Shown here one piece after another: positions 17,601 to 25,886 of a stretch of 64,000 nt of DNA; within the stretch, counting starts at the first letter, position 1; each line of letters starts with the position of its first letter. Origin of the DNA: Bacteroidales bacterium. Its GTDB lineage: Bacteria; Bacteroidota; Bacteroidia; Bacteroidales; BM520. The notes beneath the pieces are model-generated. The model was not told the origin of the DNA and searched no databases. It was given only the letters and a program-made list of their open reading frames with translations. The stretch covers positions 124,001-188,000 of the forward strand of contig JAISNV010000034.1 of assembly GCA_031276035.1 (NCBI GenBank), read 5' to 3'. The position numbers were made by a program, and so were the translations under genes.

Positions 17601-19277
17601 ACTGCCGGAAAATGGGTTAACGGTTGGGTATTAACAGACCTGAAATCGGGACAATCTTATAGATCAGACACAACTACAGTATTCCAGAACGAACAATTGT
17701 TTTTTGATTTCGGACTATCCATAATGTTAGAACAAACCTATTATTCCAGACCTTATGATGTAGGCGTATTTATGGACGGAACTGAGCAAAAGAAGACAAG
17801 ATCAATATTGGCTCCAAACAATGGTTTATTATTCTCTGAAATTGTATATGCTGATAGTTTAAAAAAATGGTTAACAGGGATTCAAGACTTTGATGAAAGC
17901 GGTCCTTATAACTGGATTCGCTCCGGTGAAAGTGTTGATTCTGGAAATCCTTCTGATAATGACTGGAACTTGTCTATAAGTGGAGGTACACCAAGTGGTA
18001 CGGCTTATGACCCTCAAGGTATTTATGAGAATGTTGCCGGTAAATGGTGGGCTCCTTATTATCTTGCTAGTCACAAAGACCAACATGTTGTTGCTCCAGC
18101 TTATACCCCTGCTTCTAAAAGCACTTTTAATAGCACATCTTTGTATAGTGTTGATATAGTATTCACTTCTGATAAATCAAAATGGACAAGATGTCCTGTT
18201 GTGGAAATGTGTCCTGATAAAACATTATCGGAAGGAAATCAAGATAAATATTTTGTAAGAAAATCTTTATCAGTTGATAAAGACGGTAATAAAGCTGACC
18301 CAAGTAAAGGAAGTGTTTTTAACGATCCTGAATCACCAAATTATATTAGTGCAACCGGTATGGGTTGGTTCCCTGGTTATGCTATTAATGTTGAAACAGG
18401 GGAAAGATTAAATATGATGTTTGGTGAAGATTCATGGTTGGTTGGTGAAAATGGTAGAGACATGAAGTGGAATCCAACTCCAAATATTGTTCTTAATATG
18501 TACTATCCGCCTGAATATTATACTAATCCGCCATCATCGGCATTGCTCTTTGGAGGAAAACATTATATCTATGTTTTTGGTGCTAACAAAAAAACCAGAA
18601 CCGGTACAGGTATGGAAATATTTGATAGCCCTGCATATGATGCTGGTACCTGGGCTCACTTCAACTTGAGCAGTACAAATTTCCCAACAGATAGACTTAA
18701 TGCTGTTTATGGAAACGTTATGTGGGTTGGTATTCCTCTAATTTCAAGTCAATATTACTCTGAAGATCAAGCATACCTTGATAATCAGGCTACTGTTAGA
18801 ATTCGTATCAACAGACCTTATGAAAGATATTTTTCCGGAACTAATATAATAGACACTATTATGGTTCCAAGTAAATCAAATAATTATTTCTATCCTACTT
18901 ATAGATTCTCTACAGGTGATATTGCAGCGGAAACAGATGTTCAAGCACTAAAAGAATCAGAACTTGAGATTATAAGAGTTGTTCCTAATCCATATTACGG
19001 TTTATCTGATTATGATGCTAACCAATTGGAAAATAATATTAAGATTATTAATCTACCGCATACTTGTACAATAACAATCTACAATGCCGGCGGTCAATTC
19101 ATTCGCCAATTCACTAAATCTAGTGAACAAACATATCAAGTTTGGGATTTGAAAAACTCTAAAAACATTCCAATTGCAAGTGGTATGTATCTCATCCATG
19201 TTAATGCTCCGGGTATCGGAGAGAGAACTGTTAAATGGTTTGGTCAATTACGTCCTGTAGACTTAAATACCTTCTAA
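14667..19277 (+). CDS. very large exported protein with T9SS-like C-terminal sorting domain
   Basis: The 1536-residue protein has a signal peptide (ATG at 14667, or in frame at 14685, cleaved near AFA). Its body is rich in aromatic and acidic beta-strand segments and includes a calcium-loop-like DNDGDGVYNP. I recognise no enzymatic domain. The last 85 residues resemble the type IX secretion C-terminal domain: VVPNPYYG, then CTITIYNAGGQFIRQF, VWDLKNSKNIPIASGMYLI, and a final strand GERTVKWFGQL. This predicts export through the outer membrane and surface attachment or release. It lies 18 bases after the TonB receptor and 32 bases before a PorV/PorQ-like gene, which fits a cargo with a dedicated shuttle. 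Function is unknown. Confidence 0.75.
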   Translation: MKNYITMKNILSLLLSIVLCFCLTFEAFAEKERGSGAKSSAQIKSNSAGCAPGAGYKMLQVNNVSCRINTGGDMWWNFETAMYEIPKGSNKTSMFAAGLWIGGVDDNEQLKLAAIRFRQGPRSLRFPGGNDYWPGPLSTDNKADISASMCLEYDKLFSMSRDMVNEFLSNCDPETGIYDPSIDPEYSIPADITNWPAHGDVTEPNFHSFYLAPFFDNDGDGVYNPLMGDYPYYDLNNDLCPTNYAGDPNYKPEVTMEERLGHGGLSNTNQIFNSVLVDQVIKGDETLWWVFNDKGNIHSETFGQPIGFEIRAQAFGFSSNDEINNMTFYSYEIINRSTYTLNETYFSQWVDTDLGYAKDDYVGCDVLRGLGYAYNGKDVDGSGQYNAYGSQPPAIGVDFFQGPYLDPDGYDNPGFYGDRLLGPSYNLTNTANANLNCNIVSQDGFLIDFTYGESSEHSGRFLVNSAAINGINFGNGIVDDERYGMRRFVYHNNADGYMGDPDMAIDYYNFLRGIWKDNTKMKYGGNAHSSSGAEDIETDFMFPGDSDPCLWGTKGIPPANVYWTEQTAGNQPEDRRFMQSAGPFTLKPGQVNYITVGIPWARATSGGPWASVELLRKVDDKCQALFDNCFAVTNGPNAPDLTIRELENSLVFYLTNRRTNDSGNNFGESYIEVDPYLATLPPYEEYDSTGNVISTIYMDSAYRFEGYIVYQLIDAEASIADIGDQSKIREVFQCDIKNSVTKLVNYDYDSYLDANVPTAKVNGSNEGITHSFVLTKDAFTEGTLVNHKSYYFTVVAYGYNEYMKYSDQADQWISGVCGIDGQKTPFLSGRKNIKTYEAIPHIPIGGVRANSTYGEQPAITRVQGRGNGGFVLMIEDSSIDEILSKDPIKYELDENNQLSVSTLFFPPSDYIDRISHLTNLGDEDYPIAYDLNYKKNYAPLAIKVIDPLNVIPGEFELRFEEMEYVVLNNVSGDTRGADTAGKWVNGWVLTDLKSGQSYRSDTTTVFQNEQLFFDFGLSIMLEQTYYSRPYDVGVFMDGTEQKKTRSILAPNNGLLFSEIVYADSLKKWLTGIQDFDESGPYNWIRSGESVDSGNPSDNDWNLSISGGTPSGTAYDPQGIYENVAGKWWAPYYLASHKDQHVVAPAYTPASKSTFNSTSLYSVDIVFTSDKSKWTRCPVVEMCPDKTLSEGNQDKYFVRKSLSVDKDGNKADPSKGSVFNDPESPNYISATGMGWFPGYAINVETGERLNMMFGEDSWLVGENGRDMKWNPTPNIVLNMYYPPEYYTNPPSSALLFGGKHYIYVFGANKKTRTGTGMEIFDSPAYDAGTWAHFNLSSTNFPTDRLNAVYGNVMWVGIPLISSQYYSEDQAYLDNQATVRIRINRPYERYFSGTNIIDTIMVPSKSNNYFYPTYRFSTGDIAAETDVQALKESELEIIRVVPNPYYGLSDYDANQLENNIKIINLPHTCTITIYNAGGQFIRQFTKSSEQTYQVWDLKNSKNIPIASGMYLIHVNAPGIGERTVKWFGQLRPVDLNTF

Positions 19278-19309
19278 TATCATAATGTTTATAATATTAA
19301 AAACTATAA

Positions 19310-20365
19310 ATGATGAAAAAATTATATAGAAAATATTTATCAGCTTTCATTGCAATCATGTTAATCAGTCCTGCCATGCTTTTTGCTGGAAATAAGGACC
19401 GTACCGGGGAAGCTGGCGCATCCGAAATATTAATTAACCCTTGGGGAGCAAGCTCCGGATGGGGTAACTGTAATACTGCTTCGGTACGCGGTATTGAAGG
19501 TACTTTTATGAATATTGCAGGAACAGCCTTTACAAAAGGTACGGATGTAAAATTCTCTTATACCTTTTATGTAGGTCAAATTAACTTATTAACTGCGGGG
19601 CTCAGCCAGCAAGTTGGTAAAACAGGCGTTCTCAGTATATATATATCTAATATGGCTTTCGGAGAAATTCCAATCATACATGCAGATGACCCTGATTTAC
19701 CAAAAGGAGTTTATTCTCCAAATTCTTTAAATATTGGTCTTGCTTATGCTAAAGTCTTCTCCAATAGTATTTATGGAGGTATTCAAGTTAAACTTATTAA
19801 CCAAAGCTTATATAACTTATCTGCTACCGGAGTTGCTTTTGACGTCGGTATACAATATGTTACAGGTAAAAAAGATAATTTGAAATTCGGTATTACTCTT
19901 AAAAATTGGGGCCCTAACATGAAATTTTCCGGTGACGGACAATCCATTCGTGTTAATGTTTCCGGTAAAGGTGAAAACCAGTTTACTCTTCAAATCAGAT
20001 CGGCAACTTATGAATTACCTTCTCAATTGTTGATAGGACTGTCTTACGACTTTATTACAGAAACCGAATATAGATTTACTCTCGCAGGTACATTTATTTC
20101 TAATGCATTTGCAAAAGATCAAATAGCTCTCGGTTTAGAAATATCTCTTAAAGAATATCTCATCCTTCGTGGCGGATATACTTATGAACAAGGTATTTTT
20201 AACTTCGATACAAGAACAACATTGTTCTCAGGTCCAAGTTGCGGTCTAACGGTTAATATTCCTGTTAATAAACAAACTCGTAACGGCTTTGGCTTAGACT
20301 ATAGTTACAGGTTTACTAATCCTTTCGGAGGCGTACATACAGTTGGCGTAACAGTCGATTTTTAG
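19310..20365 (+). CDS. PorV/PorQ-family outer-membrane barrel
   Basis: The 351-residue product has a signal peptide ending near AGNKD and then the family's opening pattern GEAGASEILINPWGASSGWGN. Repeated amphipathic strands follow, and the protein ends in GVHTVGVTVDF, a barrel C-terminus with phenylalanine. PorV and PorQ are FadL-like barrels of the type IX secretion system. PorV carries cargo from the translocon to the attachment complex. The position directly after a giant T9SS-like cargo suggests a dedicated shuttle rather than the housekeeping PorV, but that is inference. Translation may start at 19310 or at the next codon 19313. A strong terminator follows. Confidence 0.8.
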   Translation: MMKKLYRKYLSAFIAIMLISPAMLFAGNKDRTGEAGASEILINPWGASSGWGNCNTASVRGIEGTFMNIAGTAFTKGTDVKFSYTFYVGQINLLTAGLSQQVGKTGVLSIYISNMAFGEIPIIHADDPDLPKGVYSPNSLNIGLAYAKVFSNSIYGGIQVKLINQSLYNLSATGVAFDVGIQYVTGKKDNLKFGITLKNWGPNMKFSGDGQSIRVNVSGKGENQFTLQIRSATYELPSQLLIGLSYDFITETEYRFTLAGTFISNAFAKDQIALGLEISLKEYLILRGGYTYEQGIFNFDTRTTLFSGPSCGLTVNIPVNKQTRNGFGLDYSYRFTNPFGGVHTVGVTVDF

Positions 20366-20390
20366 TAATTAAATTTACATATTAATTCCT

Positions 20391-20432
20391 TGAAAGAACC
20401 CTTAAATCAAGGGTTCTTTCATTTTATTATTT
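20391..20432 (+). terminator. rho-independent terminator after the PorV/PorQ-like gene
   Basis: GAAAGAACCCTT at 20392-20403 pairs perfectly with AAGGGTTCTTTC at 20409-20420 across a 5-base loop, with one more A-T pair outside. A T-rich run follows. It closes the TonB receptor, cargo and shuttle operon and isolates greA. Confidence 0.85.
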
Positions 20433-20454
20433 AACCACCAAAAAAATATATATT

Positions 20455-20928
20455 ATGGCAGAAGTGAAATATTTTACAGCTGAAGGTCTGAAAAGATTAA
20501 AAGACGAATTACAGTATCTTATTTCTGTTGAAAGACCTGAAATATCACGTAGAATTGCAGAAGCTCGCGATAAAGGTGATCTCTCCGAAAATTCGGAATA
20601 TGATTCTGCTAAGGATGCTCAAGGTATGCTTGAGATTAAAATTGCCCAAATGCAAGAAACCCTTGGTATGGCTCAAATTATCGATGAAAGTAAATTGGAT
20701 GGAGATAAAGTCCTTATCCTTAGTAAAGTTACTATTAAAAACCTTACTACACTTAAAGTAATGGAATATACTATAGTTCCTGAAAACGAAGCCAATATGA
20801 AAGAAATGAAAATCTCAGTAGCCTCTCCTATTGCTAAGGGGCTTCTCGGAAAATGTATTGGCGAAATTGTAGAAATTAATGTTCCCGTAGGCTTAATCAA
20901 ATTTGAAATTATTAATATCTGTAGATAA
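20455..20928 (+). CDS. greA: transcription elongation factor GreA
   Basis: GreA rescues backtracked RNA polymerase by stimulating transcript cleavage. The 157-residue protein has the standard length. It has an N-terminal coiled coil with TAEGLKRLKDELQYL and the hairpin-tip motif GDLSENSEYDSAKDAQG, whose acidic residues enter the polymerase secondary channel. A C-terminal FKBP-like domain includes SPIAKGLLGKCIGE. It is preceded by a terminator and followed 2 bases later by a HIT-family gene. Confidence 0.96.
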   Translation: MAEVKYFTAEGLKRLKDELQYLISVERPEISRRIAEARDKGDLSENSEYDSAKDAQGMLEIKIAQMQETLGMAQIIDESKLDGDKVLILSKVTIKNLTTLKVMEYTIVPENEANMKEMKISVASPIAKGLLGKCIGEIVEINVPVGLIKFEIINICR

Positions 20929-20930
20929 TT

Positions 20931-21323
20931 ATGGCTTCAATATTCTCAAAAATAATAACGGGCGATATCCCAAGCTATAAAATAGCTGAAAATGAATATT
21001 GCTACGCTTTCTTAGATATAAATCCTCTTACGGAAGGTCATACTCTGGTTGTACCTAAAAAGGAAATTGATTATTTATTTGATGTTGAGGATCCTTTGTA
21101 TGCTGAGCTATTTTTATTCTCTAAAAAAATAGCAAAAGCTCTTAAGGAAGTTTTTAAATGCGAAAGGGTTGGAATGGCAGTTCTCGGCTTTGATGTTAAT
21201 CATGCACATATTCATCTTGTGCCGATGAATAAACTTTCCGATCTTGATTTTTCTAAGGAAAAATTAAAATTAAATTCGGAACAATTTCAAGAAATAGCAA
21301 CAAAAATAATTAATACTCTGTAG
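20931..21323 (+). CDS. HIT-family nucleotide-binding protein
   Basis: HIT proteins hydrolyse or transfer nucleotides from phosphoramidates and dinucleotides. The 130-residue product begins ASIFSKIITGDIPSYKIAENE, reaches LVVPKKEIDYLFD, and contains the active-site triad HAHIHLVPM near residues 89-97. It lies 2 bases after greA, an arrangement I recall as common in Bacteroidota. Its stop codon lies inside the shared terminator hairpin with the convergent purF. Confidence 0.93.
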   Translation: MASIFSKIITGDIPSYKIAENEYCYAFLDINPLTEGHTLVVPKKEIDYLFDVEDPLYAELFLFSKKIAKALKEVFKCERVGMAVLGFDVNHAHIHLVPMNKLSDLDFSKEKLKLNSEQFQEIATKIINTL

Positions 21324-21348
21324 AGGAGCAAAAAAAGCTCCTCTACAG
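21318..21348. terminator. bidirectional terminator between HIT gene and purF
   Basis: CTGTAGAGGAGC at 21318-21329 pairs perfectly with GCTCCTCTACAG at 21337-21348 around a loop of seven A residues. It lies exactly between two convergent genes and includes the HIT stop codon. The AT-rich flanks let it act in both directions, though no long T run follows on the + strand. Confidence 0.8.
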
Positions 21349-21350
21349 AA

Positions 21351-23261
21351 TTAATATGCTCTCATATTTTTTCCTTGATAATAATTTACAAAAGCAAGAT
21401 TCGACACCCTGTTACCTCCGGGCGTAGGAAAATTACCGGTAAAATACCAATCACCGTGGTTATTTGGGCATGCTTTGTGTAAACTCTCAATGGATTGAAA
21501 TACTACAGTAACTTTTGCGTTGCAATCTTTAGGCTTGACAATCTGACTTATTTTTGCGGAAATTTCCTCGGTCGTAAACGGTTCGTAAATCTGTTTTACG
21601 TAATTAGTTTCCATTAAACTATTATTTTCTTTAGCCCTTATAATATCATTGTAAACTTTTTCAATAATATATTGCATGTTGCGCTCTTTTAATAAAGATA
21701 TTGCAGCATTAAAGGCAACAAAATCAGATAATTTAGCCATATCTATACCGTAACAATCGGGATATCTTATTTGTGGAGCGGAAGAACCTATTATTATATG
21801 TTTAGGACCAAGTCTGTCTAATATTTTAATAATACTTTGCCTTAGAGTCGTTCCCCTTACAATGGAATCGTCCACAATTACTAAGTTATCAATGTCTTCT
21901 TTTACAATACCGTAAGTAGTATCATAAACGTGGGCAACAAGATCGTCGCGTTCGGAATCTTCGGTAATAAAAGTTCGCAACTTAATATCTTTTACTGCAA
22001 CTTTTTCAAAACGGGGATGAAAATCTAAAATCTCTTTCAATTTTTCAGTACAAATCTCTCTTCCTTCGGCACAAATCTGTTCATACTTCAAATTATCGCA
22101 ATACGAATTTAACTCATCCATTAATCCGTAATAAGCGTCTACAGCCGTATTAGGAATATAAGAAAATATTGTGTTTTTAATGTCGTAATCAATCTTTTCC
22201 AGTAAAGTCTTACTCAGATACTTTCCTAATAACTTCCTTTCTCTATAAATATCTTTATCCGTCCCGCGGGAGAAATAAATTCTTTCAAATGAACAAGGAG
22301 AAGGATTCACTGCTTCCTTTTCAACAAAATAATCAATAATAACATTTCCGTTATACTTAACAATTAAAGTTTGTCCCGGGAGCAATTCATGAATATCCTC
22401 TACTTTAACATTAAAAGTAGTTTGAATTACCGGTCTCTCTGATGCTGCAACAACAACCTCATCATCAATATAATAATAAGCAGGTCTGATACCGGCGGGA
22501 TCTCTTAGAATGAAAGAATCACCGTGGCCGAACATTCCTCCGATAACATAACCGCCGTCCCATTTCTTTGTTGAACGCTGTAATATAGACAGAATATCAA
22601 TATTTTCAATAATTAATTTAGTGGCATCAAATTTATTAATACCGTCTTTTTTAAATTGTCTATATAATTTTTCGTTTTCATCATCCAAAAAATGCCCGAT
22701 TTTTTCAAGAATAGTAACGGTATCCGATGTTCTTTGAGGATATTGACCTATTTCTTCCAAATGAGAAAACAACTCAGGAATGTTTGTTAAATTGAAATTA
22801 CCGGCTAACACGAGATTTCTCGTTTTCCAGTTATTCTTTCTCATCACAGGATGAAGGTTATGTATATCGTTTTTGCCGTAAGTCCCGTAACGTAAATGTC
22901 CCAAATAAGTTTCACCTACGAAAGGTAAAACTTCCTTTAAAATAGTTGTATCTTCTAGATTTTTATTAGAATTTTCCTGTAAAGCATTATTAAGCTGAGA
23001 AAAAACTCTCTTAAACAAATCCTTAATAGGAGCCTGGTCATTAGAACGTAATCTGTCAATATATTGAATGCCAGGAGGTAAATCGAATTTAATACAAGCC
23101 AAACCAGCCCCATCTTGTCCGCGATTGTGTTGCTTTTCCATTAATAGATGCATCTTGTTAAGAGCATAAAAATAAGTTCCGTACTTATTCTTATAATAAT
23201 CAATAGGTTTTAATAACCGAATAAATGCAATACCACATTCATGTTTAATAGGTTCACTCAT
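21351..23261 (-). CDS. purF: amidophosphoribosyltransferase (large Bacteroidota form)
   Basis: The enzyme makes phosphoribosylamine from PRPP and glutamine, the first step of purine synthesis. The 636-residue protein has a class II glutamine amidotransferase domain with the nucleophile candidate Cys9 in KHECGIAF, NRGQDGAGLA and LGHLRYGTYG. The phosphoribosyltransferase domain contains VIVDDSIVRGTTLRQSI, the PRPP-binding loop. Typical PurF is about 470-500 residues, and this one has extra segments. I recall a roughly 630-residue PurF-like form in Bacteroidota. Whether it is the only PurF of the cell cannot be told here. The frame extends to 23309, but the ATG at 23261 puts the cysteine close to the N-terminus, as required for propeptide removal. 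Confidence 0.88.
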   Translation of the reverse strand: MSEPIKHECGIAFIRLLKPIDYYKNKYGTYFYALNKMHLLMEKQHNRGQDGAGLACIKFDLPPGIQYIDRLRSNDQAPIKDLFKRVFSQLNNALQENSNKNLEDTTILKEVLPFVGETYLGHLRYGTYGKNDIHNLHPVMRKNNWKTRNLVLAGNFNLTNIPELFSHLEEIGQYPQRTSDTVTILEKIGHFLDDENEKLYRQFKKDGINKFDATKLIIENIDILSILQRSTKKWDGGYVIGGMFGHGDSFILRDPAGIRPAYYYIDDEVVVAASERPVIQTTFNVKVEDIHELLPGQTLIVKYNGNVIIDYFVEKEAVNPSPCSFERIYFSRGTDKDIYRERKLLGKYLSKTLLEKIDYDIKNTIFSYIPNTAVDAYYGLMDELNSYCDNLKYEQICAEGREICTEKLKEILDFHPRFEKVAVKDIKLRTFITEDSERDDLVAHVYDTTYGIVKEDIDNLVIVDDSIVRGTTLRQSIIKILDRLGPKHIIIGSSAPQIRYPDCYGIDMAKLSDFVAFNAAISLLKERNMQYIIEKVYNDIIRAKENNSLMETNYVKQIYEPFTTEEISAKISQIVKPKDCNAKVTVVFQSIESLHKACPNNHGDWYFTGNFPTPGGNRVSNLAFVNYYQGKNMRAY

Positions 23262-23474
23262 TTTGTGTCTGGTTAAAAATATTTTGCGAAAGTATAAAAA
23301 AAAATCCAATCTCTAAAATAATCATAAAAAAGACTAAATCAGCAATATAACTTCATTTTTGTGAATAAAAAGTTGTATTATTGCACTTTAATTTTTAATC
23401 TTGAAATAAAAATTAACATTACTTCAAGAAGTTCTATATCTAGAAATTAGAAGTGAAATTGAAAAACTAAATTT

Positions 23475-24356
23475 ATGCAGTTGATAGCCGTATATGGTAA
23501 AGAAATTTTAAATGAGAATCTGGGTTTTTTACAAAAAATTGTAGATAGAGTAGAAGCCGAAGGCTATCAGTTAACTTTTTTTTCAGATTTTTATAAAAAA
23601 ATCTCTGCTTCCATTACCTTTAAAAATGAAGTAAAGACATTTACATCTAATGTTGATCTGAATTCCGGTGTAAAATTTTTATTTTCAATTGGTGGCGACG
23701 GAACAATGCTCGAATCTGCAAGAATAACAAAAAATCTGAATATTCCGGTTTTAGGTTTTAACCTCGGAAGAATGGGGTTTCTTTCCATCGTTAAGCAAAA
23801 CAATATTGATGATGTTTTAGATGAATTATTTAACAATAAATATATTGTTGAAGAAAGAACTTTAGTTAAGTTGGAAGATGAAAATAATTGCTTTAATGGC
23901 AATAATTTCGCTTTAAACGAAGTCTGTTTTTTGCGAAAGAACCCGTATTCATTATTAACTATAAAAGTTTGGATTAATGATATTTTTTTAAATAGATATT
24001 GGTCAGACGGACTTATTGTCGCAACACCTACAGGTTCAACTGCTTATTCTTTAAGTTGCGGCGGACCAATCCTTGACCCAAAAGTCGATAGCTTTGTACT
24101 AAGCCCCATCGCATCACACAATTTAACTGTTAGTCCGATCGTTATTCCTGATGATAGTATTATTAAGGTGTGTGTTGAATGCCGCGATCCGGAATTTTGC
24201 GTAAATGTTGATTATGTATCCAAAATCTTTAAAAGCGGTAGCGAGTTTATTGTGAAAAAAAACGATTTCAGATTTAAACTTATTCAACCTTTCAGCATAA
24301 ACTTCTTTAATACAATTAGAGATAAATTAAATTGGGGAATTGATGTCAGAAATTAA
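23475..24356 (+). CDS. nadK: NAD kinase
   Basis: NadK phosphorylates NAD to NADP. The 293-residue protein carries the GGDGT motif at 73-77 with LESAR after it, NLGRMGFLS, and the second signature TPTGSTAYSLSCGGPI followed by SPIASHNL. Length and order match the bacterial family. Its stop lies upstream of the porG start chosen here (24388), and a promoter box for porG follows the stop. It is divergent from purF. The 160-base gap before it holds a weak -7-like TATTATTG at 23376-23383 with one mismatch. Confidence 0.95.
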   Translation: MQLIAVYGKEILNENLGFLQKIVDRVEAEGYQLTFFSDFYKKISASITFKNEVKTFTSNVDLNSGVKFLFSIGGDGTMLESARITKNLNIPVLGFNLGRMGFLSIVKQNNIDDVLDELFNNKYIVEERTLVKLEDENNCFNGNNFALNEVCFLRKNPYSLLTIKVWINDIFLNRYWSDGLIVATPTGSTAYSLSCGGPILDPKVDSFVLSPIASHNLTVSPIVIPDDSIIKVCVECRDPEFCVNVDYVSKIFKSGSEFIVKKNDFRFKLIQPFSINFFNTIRDKLNWGIDVRN

Positions 24357-24365
24357 AAAAGATTG

Positions 24366-24373
24366 TACTTTTG
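24366..24373 (+). promoter_or_regulatory. -7 box of the porG-uppS-bamA promoter
   Basis: TACTTTTG matches TAnnTTTG exactly, 15 bases before the porG ATG and just after the nadK stop. A TTG 23 bases further upstream (24340-24342) is wider than usual spacing, so the -33 call is weak. The frame of porG remains open upstream to 24340, and this box supports starting at 24388 instead. Confidence 0.5.
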
Positions 24374-24387
24374 TGGCTTGTAAAAAA

Positions 24388-25149
24388 ATGAAGATAAACA
24401 AACTGATATTAATATTCTTGCTGTTGGTTACCGCTTTTTCTTGTTTCGGACAAAGGATGGAAGTAGGAGTCAATGGCGGTGCAAGCTATTATCTCGGTGA
24501 TATTAACCCCGGAAAACACTTTATTGAATCGGATTATACTTTCGGACTTTATTATAGATATAATTTTACCAAAAGAATTTCATTGAAAGTCTCAGGTAAT
24601 TATTTAAGACTACATAGTGCAGATGAAAAAACCAAAGAAGACTTAATTAGAAATGCATGGTTTAAGTCCGATATGATTGATATTAGTTTACTTGGTGAAA
24701 TTAATTTTCTTCCTTTCTTTATTGGTGCAAAGCAGCATATATGGACTCCGTATCTTACAGGTGGGTTCAGCATTGGGCTCCCGATGAATATTGAAGGAGG
24801 TTTCTTAAATGATGAGTTTACCTTTAATAATGAAGGTTTATATAGCGAAAGAGAATCTGTCGGACAAAAAAATTCAATTATACCGAATTTGGTTATAGGA
24901 TTCGGTATTAAAGTCTCTTTATCAAAAAAAGTAGGAATTCATGTAGAATGGGTTATGCACAAAACATTTGTAGATTGGATTGATGGAATTTACTATTATG
25001 ACAATTATGATTTTTTCGACAGAAATAATATTTTATATGTATGTAATACTACCAATACGGATTGGTATTCAATGTTTCAACTAGGATTATCTTATAAATT
25101 TGAAATGCCGAAAAAGAAAAAATGTTTAGAACATTTGAATAATTTCTGA
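24388..25149 (+). CDS. porG: T9SS outer-membrane protein PorG (DUF6089-like barrel)
   Basis: The 253-residue product has a signal peptide ending at CFGQ, followed by an opening strand EVGVNGGASYYLGDINPG that is typical of the PorG/DUF6089 group. It continues as an eight-stranded-type barrel with GLYYRYNFTKRISLK, GGFSIGLPMN and LGLSYKF near the end. In Porphyromonas, PorG is an outer-membrane component interacting with the PorK/PorN ring of type IX secretion. It precedes uppS, bamA and ompH there, the same order seen here. The ATG at 24388 gives a proper signal peptide. Earlier ATGs at 24340 and 24343 would add a polar tail. Its stop overlaps the uppS start by one base. Confidence 0.82.
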   Translation: MKINKLILIFLLLVTAFSCFGQRMEVGVNGGASYYLGDINPGKHFIESDYTFGLYYRYNFTKRISLKVSGNYLRLHSADEKTKEDLIRNAWFKSDMIDISLLGEINFLPFFIGAKQHIWTPYLTGGFSIGLPMNIEGGFLNDEFTFNNEGLYSERESVGQKNSIIPNLVIGFGIKVSLSKKVGIHVEWVMHKTFVDWIDGIYYYDNYDFFDRNNILYVCNTTNTDWYSMFQLGLSYKFEMPKKKKCLEHLNNF

Positions 25150-25886
25150 TGATGAAAGAAAAATCTTTACCAAAACATATCGCTATTATAATGGATGGCA
25201 ACGGCAGATGGGCAACGGCACAGGGCAAAGATCGTAGTTACGGTCACTATAAAGGAGCCGATTCCGTTGACGAAGCTATCCAAGCTTGCATGTCTAAAGA
25301 TATCCCTTATCTTACTTTATACGCTTTCTCTAAAGAAAACAACAATAGACCTAAAGGCGAAGTTGATGGTCTTATGAAACTGGCAATTGATGCGGTTAAT
25401 GATAATATTGAACGCTTGAAAGAAAATGAAATCAGAGTCAGAATTATCGGTGACCTAAACAAAATGTTACCCGAAGTTGTTGAAAAATATAAATGGTGCA
25501 TGGAGGAAACTAAAAATTATAGCAAGCTTACTTTAATTCTTGCGTATAATTATTCTTCCCGCGACGAGATCACACGCGCTACTCAAAAAATAGCTCAAGA
25601 TATAATCGAAAATAAAATCTCTGTTAATGATATTAACGAAGAATTAATATCAAACTATTTAGATACAAAAGATTTCCCGGATCCGGATATGATTGTTCGT
25701 ACCGGTGGGGAAAAACGACTTAGCAATTTCTTGCTCTGGCAGGCTTCTTACGCCGAATTATTCGTTACGGATATCCTTTGGCCGGATTTTAAAAAAGAAG
25801 ATCTGATTAGTGCAATAGACGATTATATGAATAGAGAAAGAAGATTCGGTTTAGTGATTAATAAAAATGATGAAAATGAAAAATAG
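25149..25886 (+). CDS. uppS: isoprenyl transferase (undecaprenyl diphosphate synthase)
   Basis: UppS makes the C55 carrier lipid for peptidoglycan and surface glycans. The 245-residue protein has the family motif HIAIIMDGNGRWA with catalytic aspartate 16, then GHYKGADSVDEA, TLYAFSKENNNRP, and the C-terminal DPDMIVRTGGEKRLSNFLLW and YAELFVTDILWPDF. All are canonical. Translation can start at 25149 or 25152, since the sequence is ATGATG overlapping the porG TGA. Its last 20 bases overlap bamA, so the three genes are translationally coupled. Confidence 0.96.
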   Translation: MMKEKSLPKHIAIIMDGNGRWATAQGKDRSYGHYKGADSVDEAIQACMSKDIPYLTLYAFSKENNNRPKGEVDGLMKLAIDAVNDNIERLKENEIRVRIIGDLNKMLPEVVEKYKWCMEETKNYSKLTLILAYNYSSRDEITRATQKIAQDIIENKISVNDINEELISNYLDTKDFPDPDMIVRTGGEKRLSNFLLWQASYAELFVTDILWPDFKKEDLISAIDDYMNRERRFGLVINKNDENEK

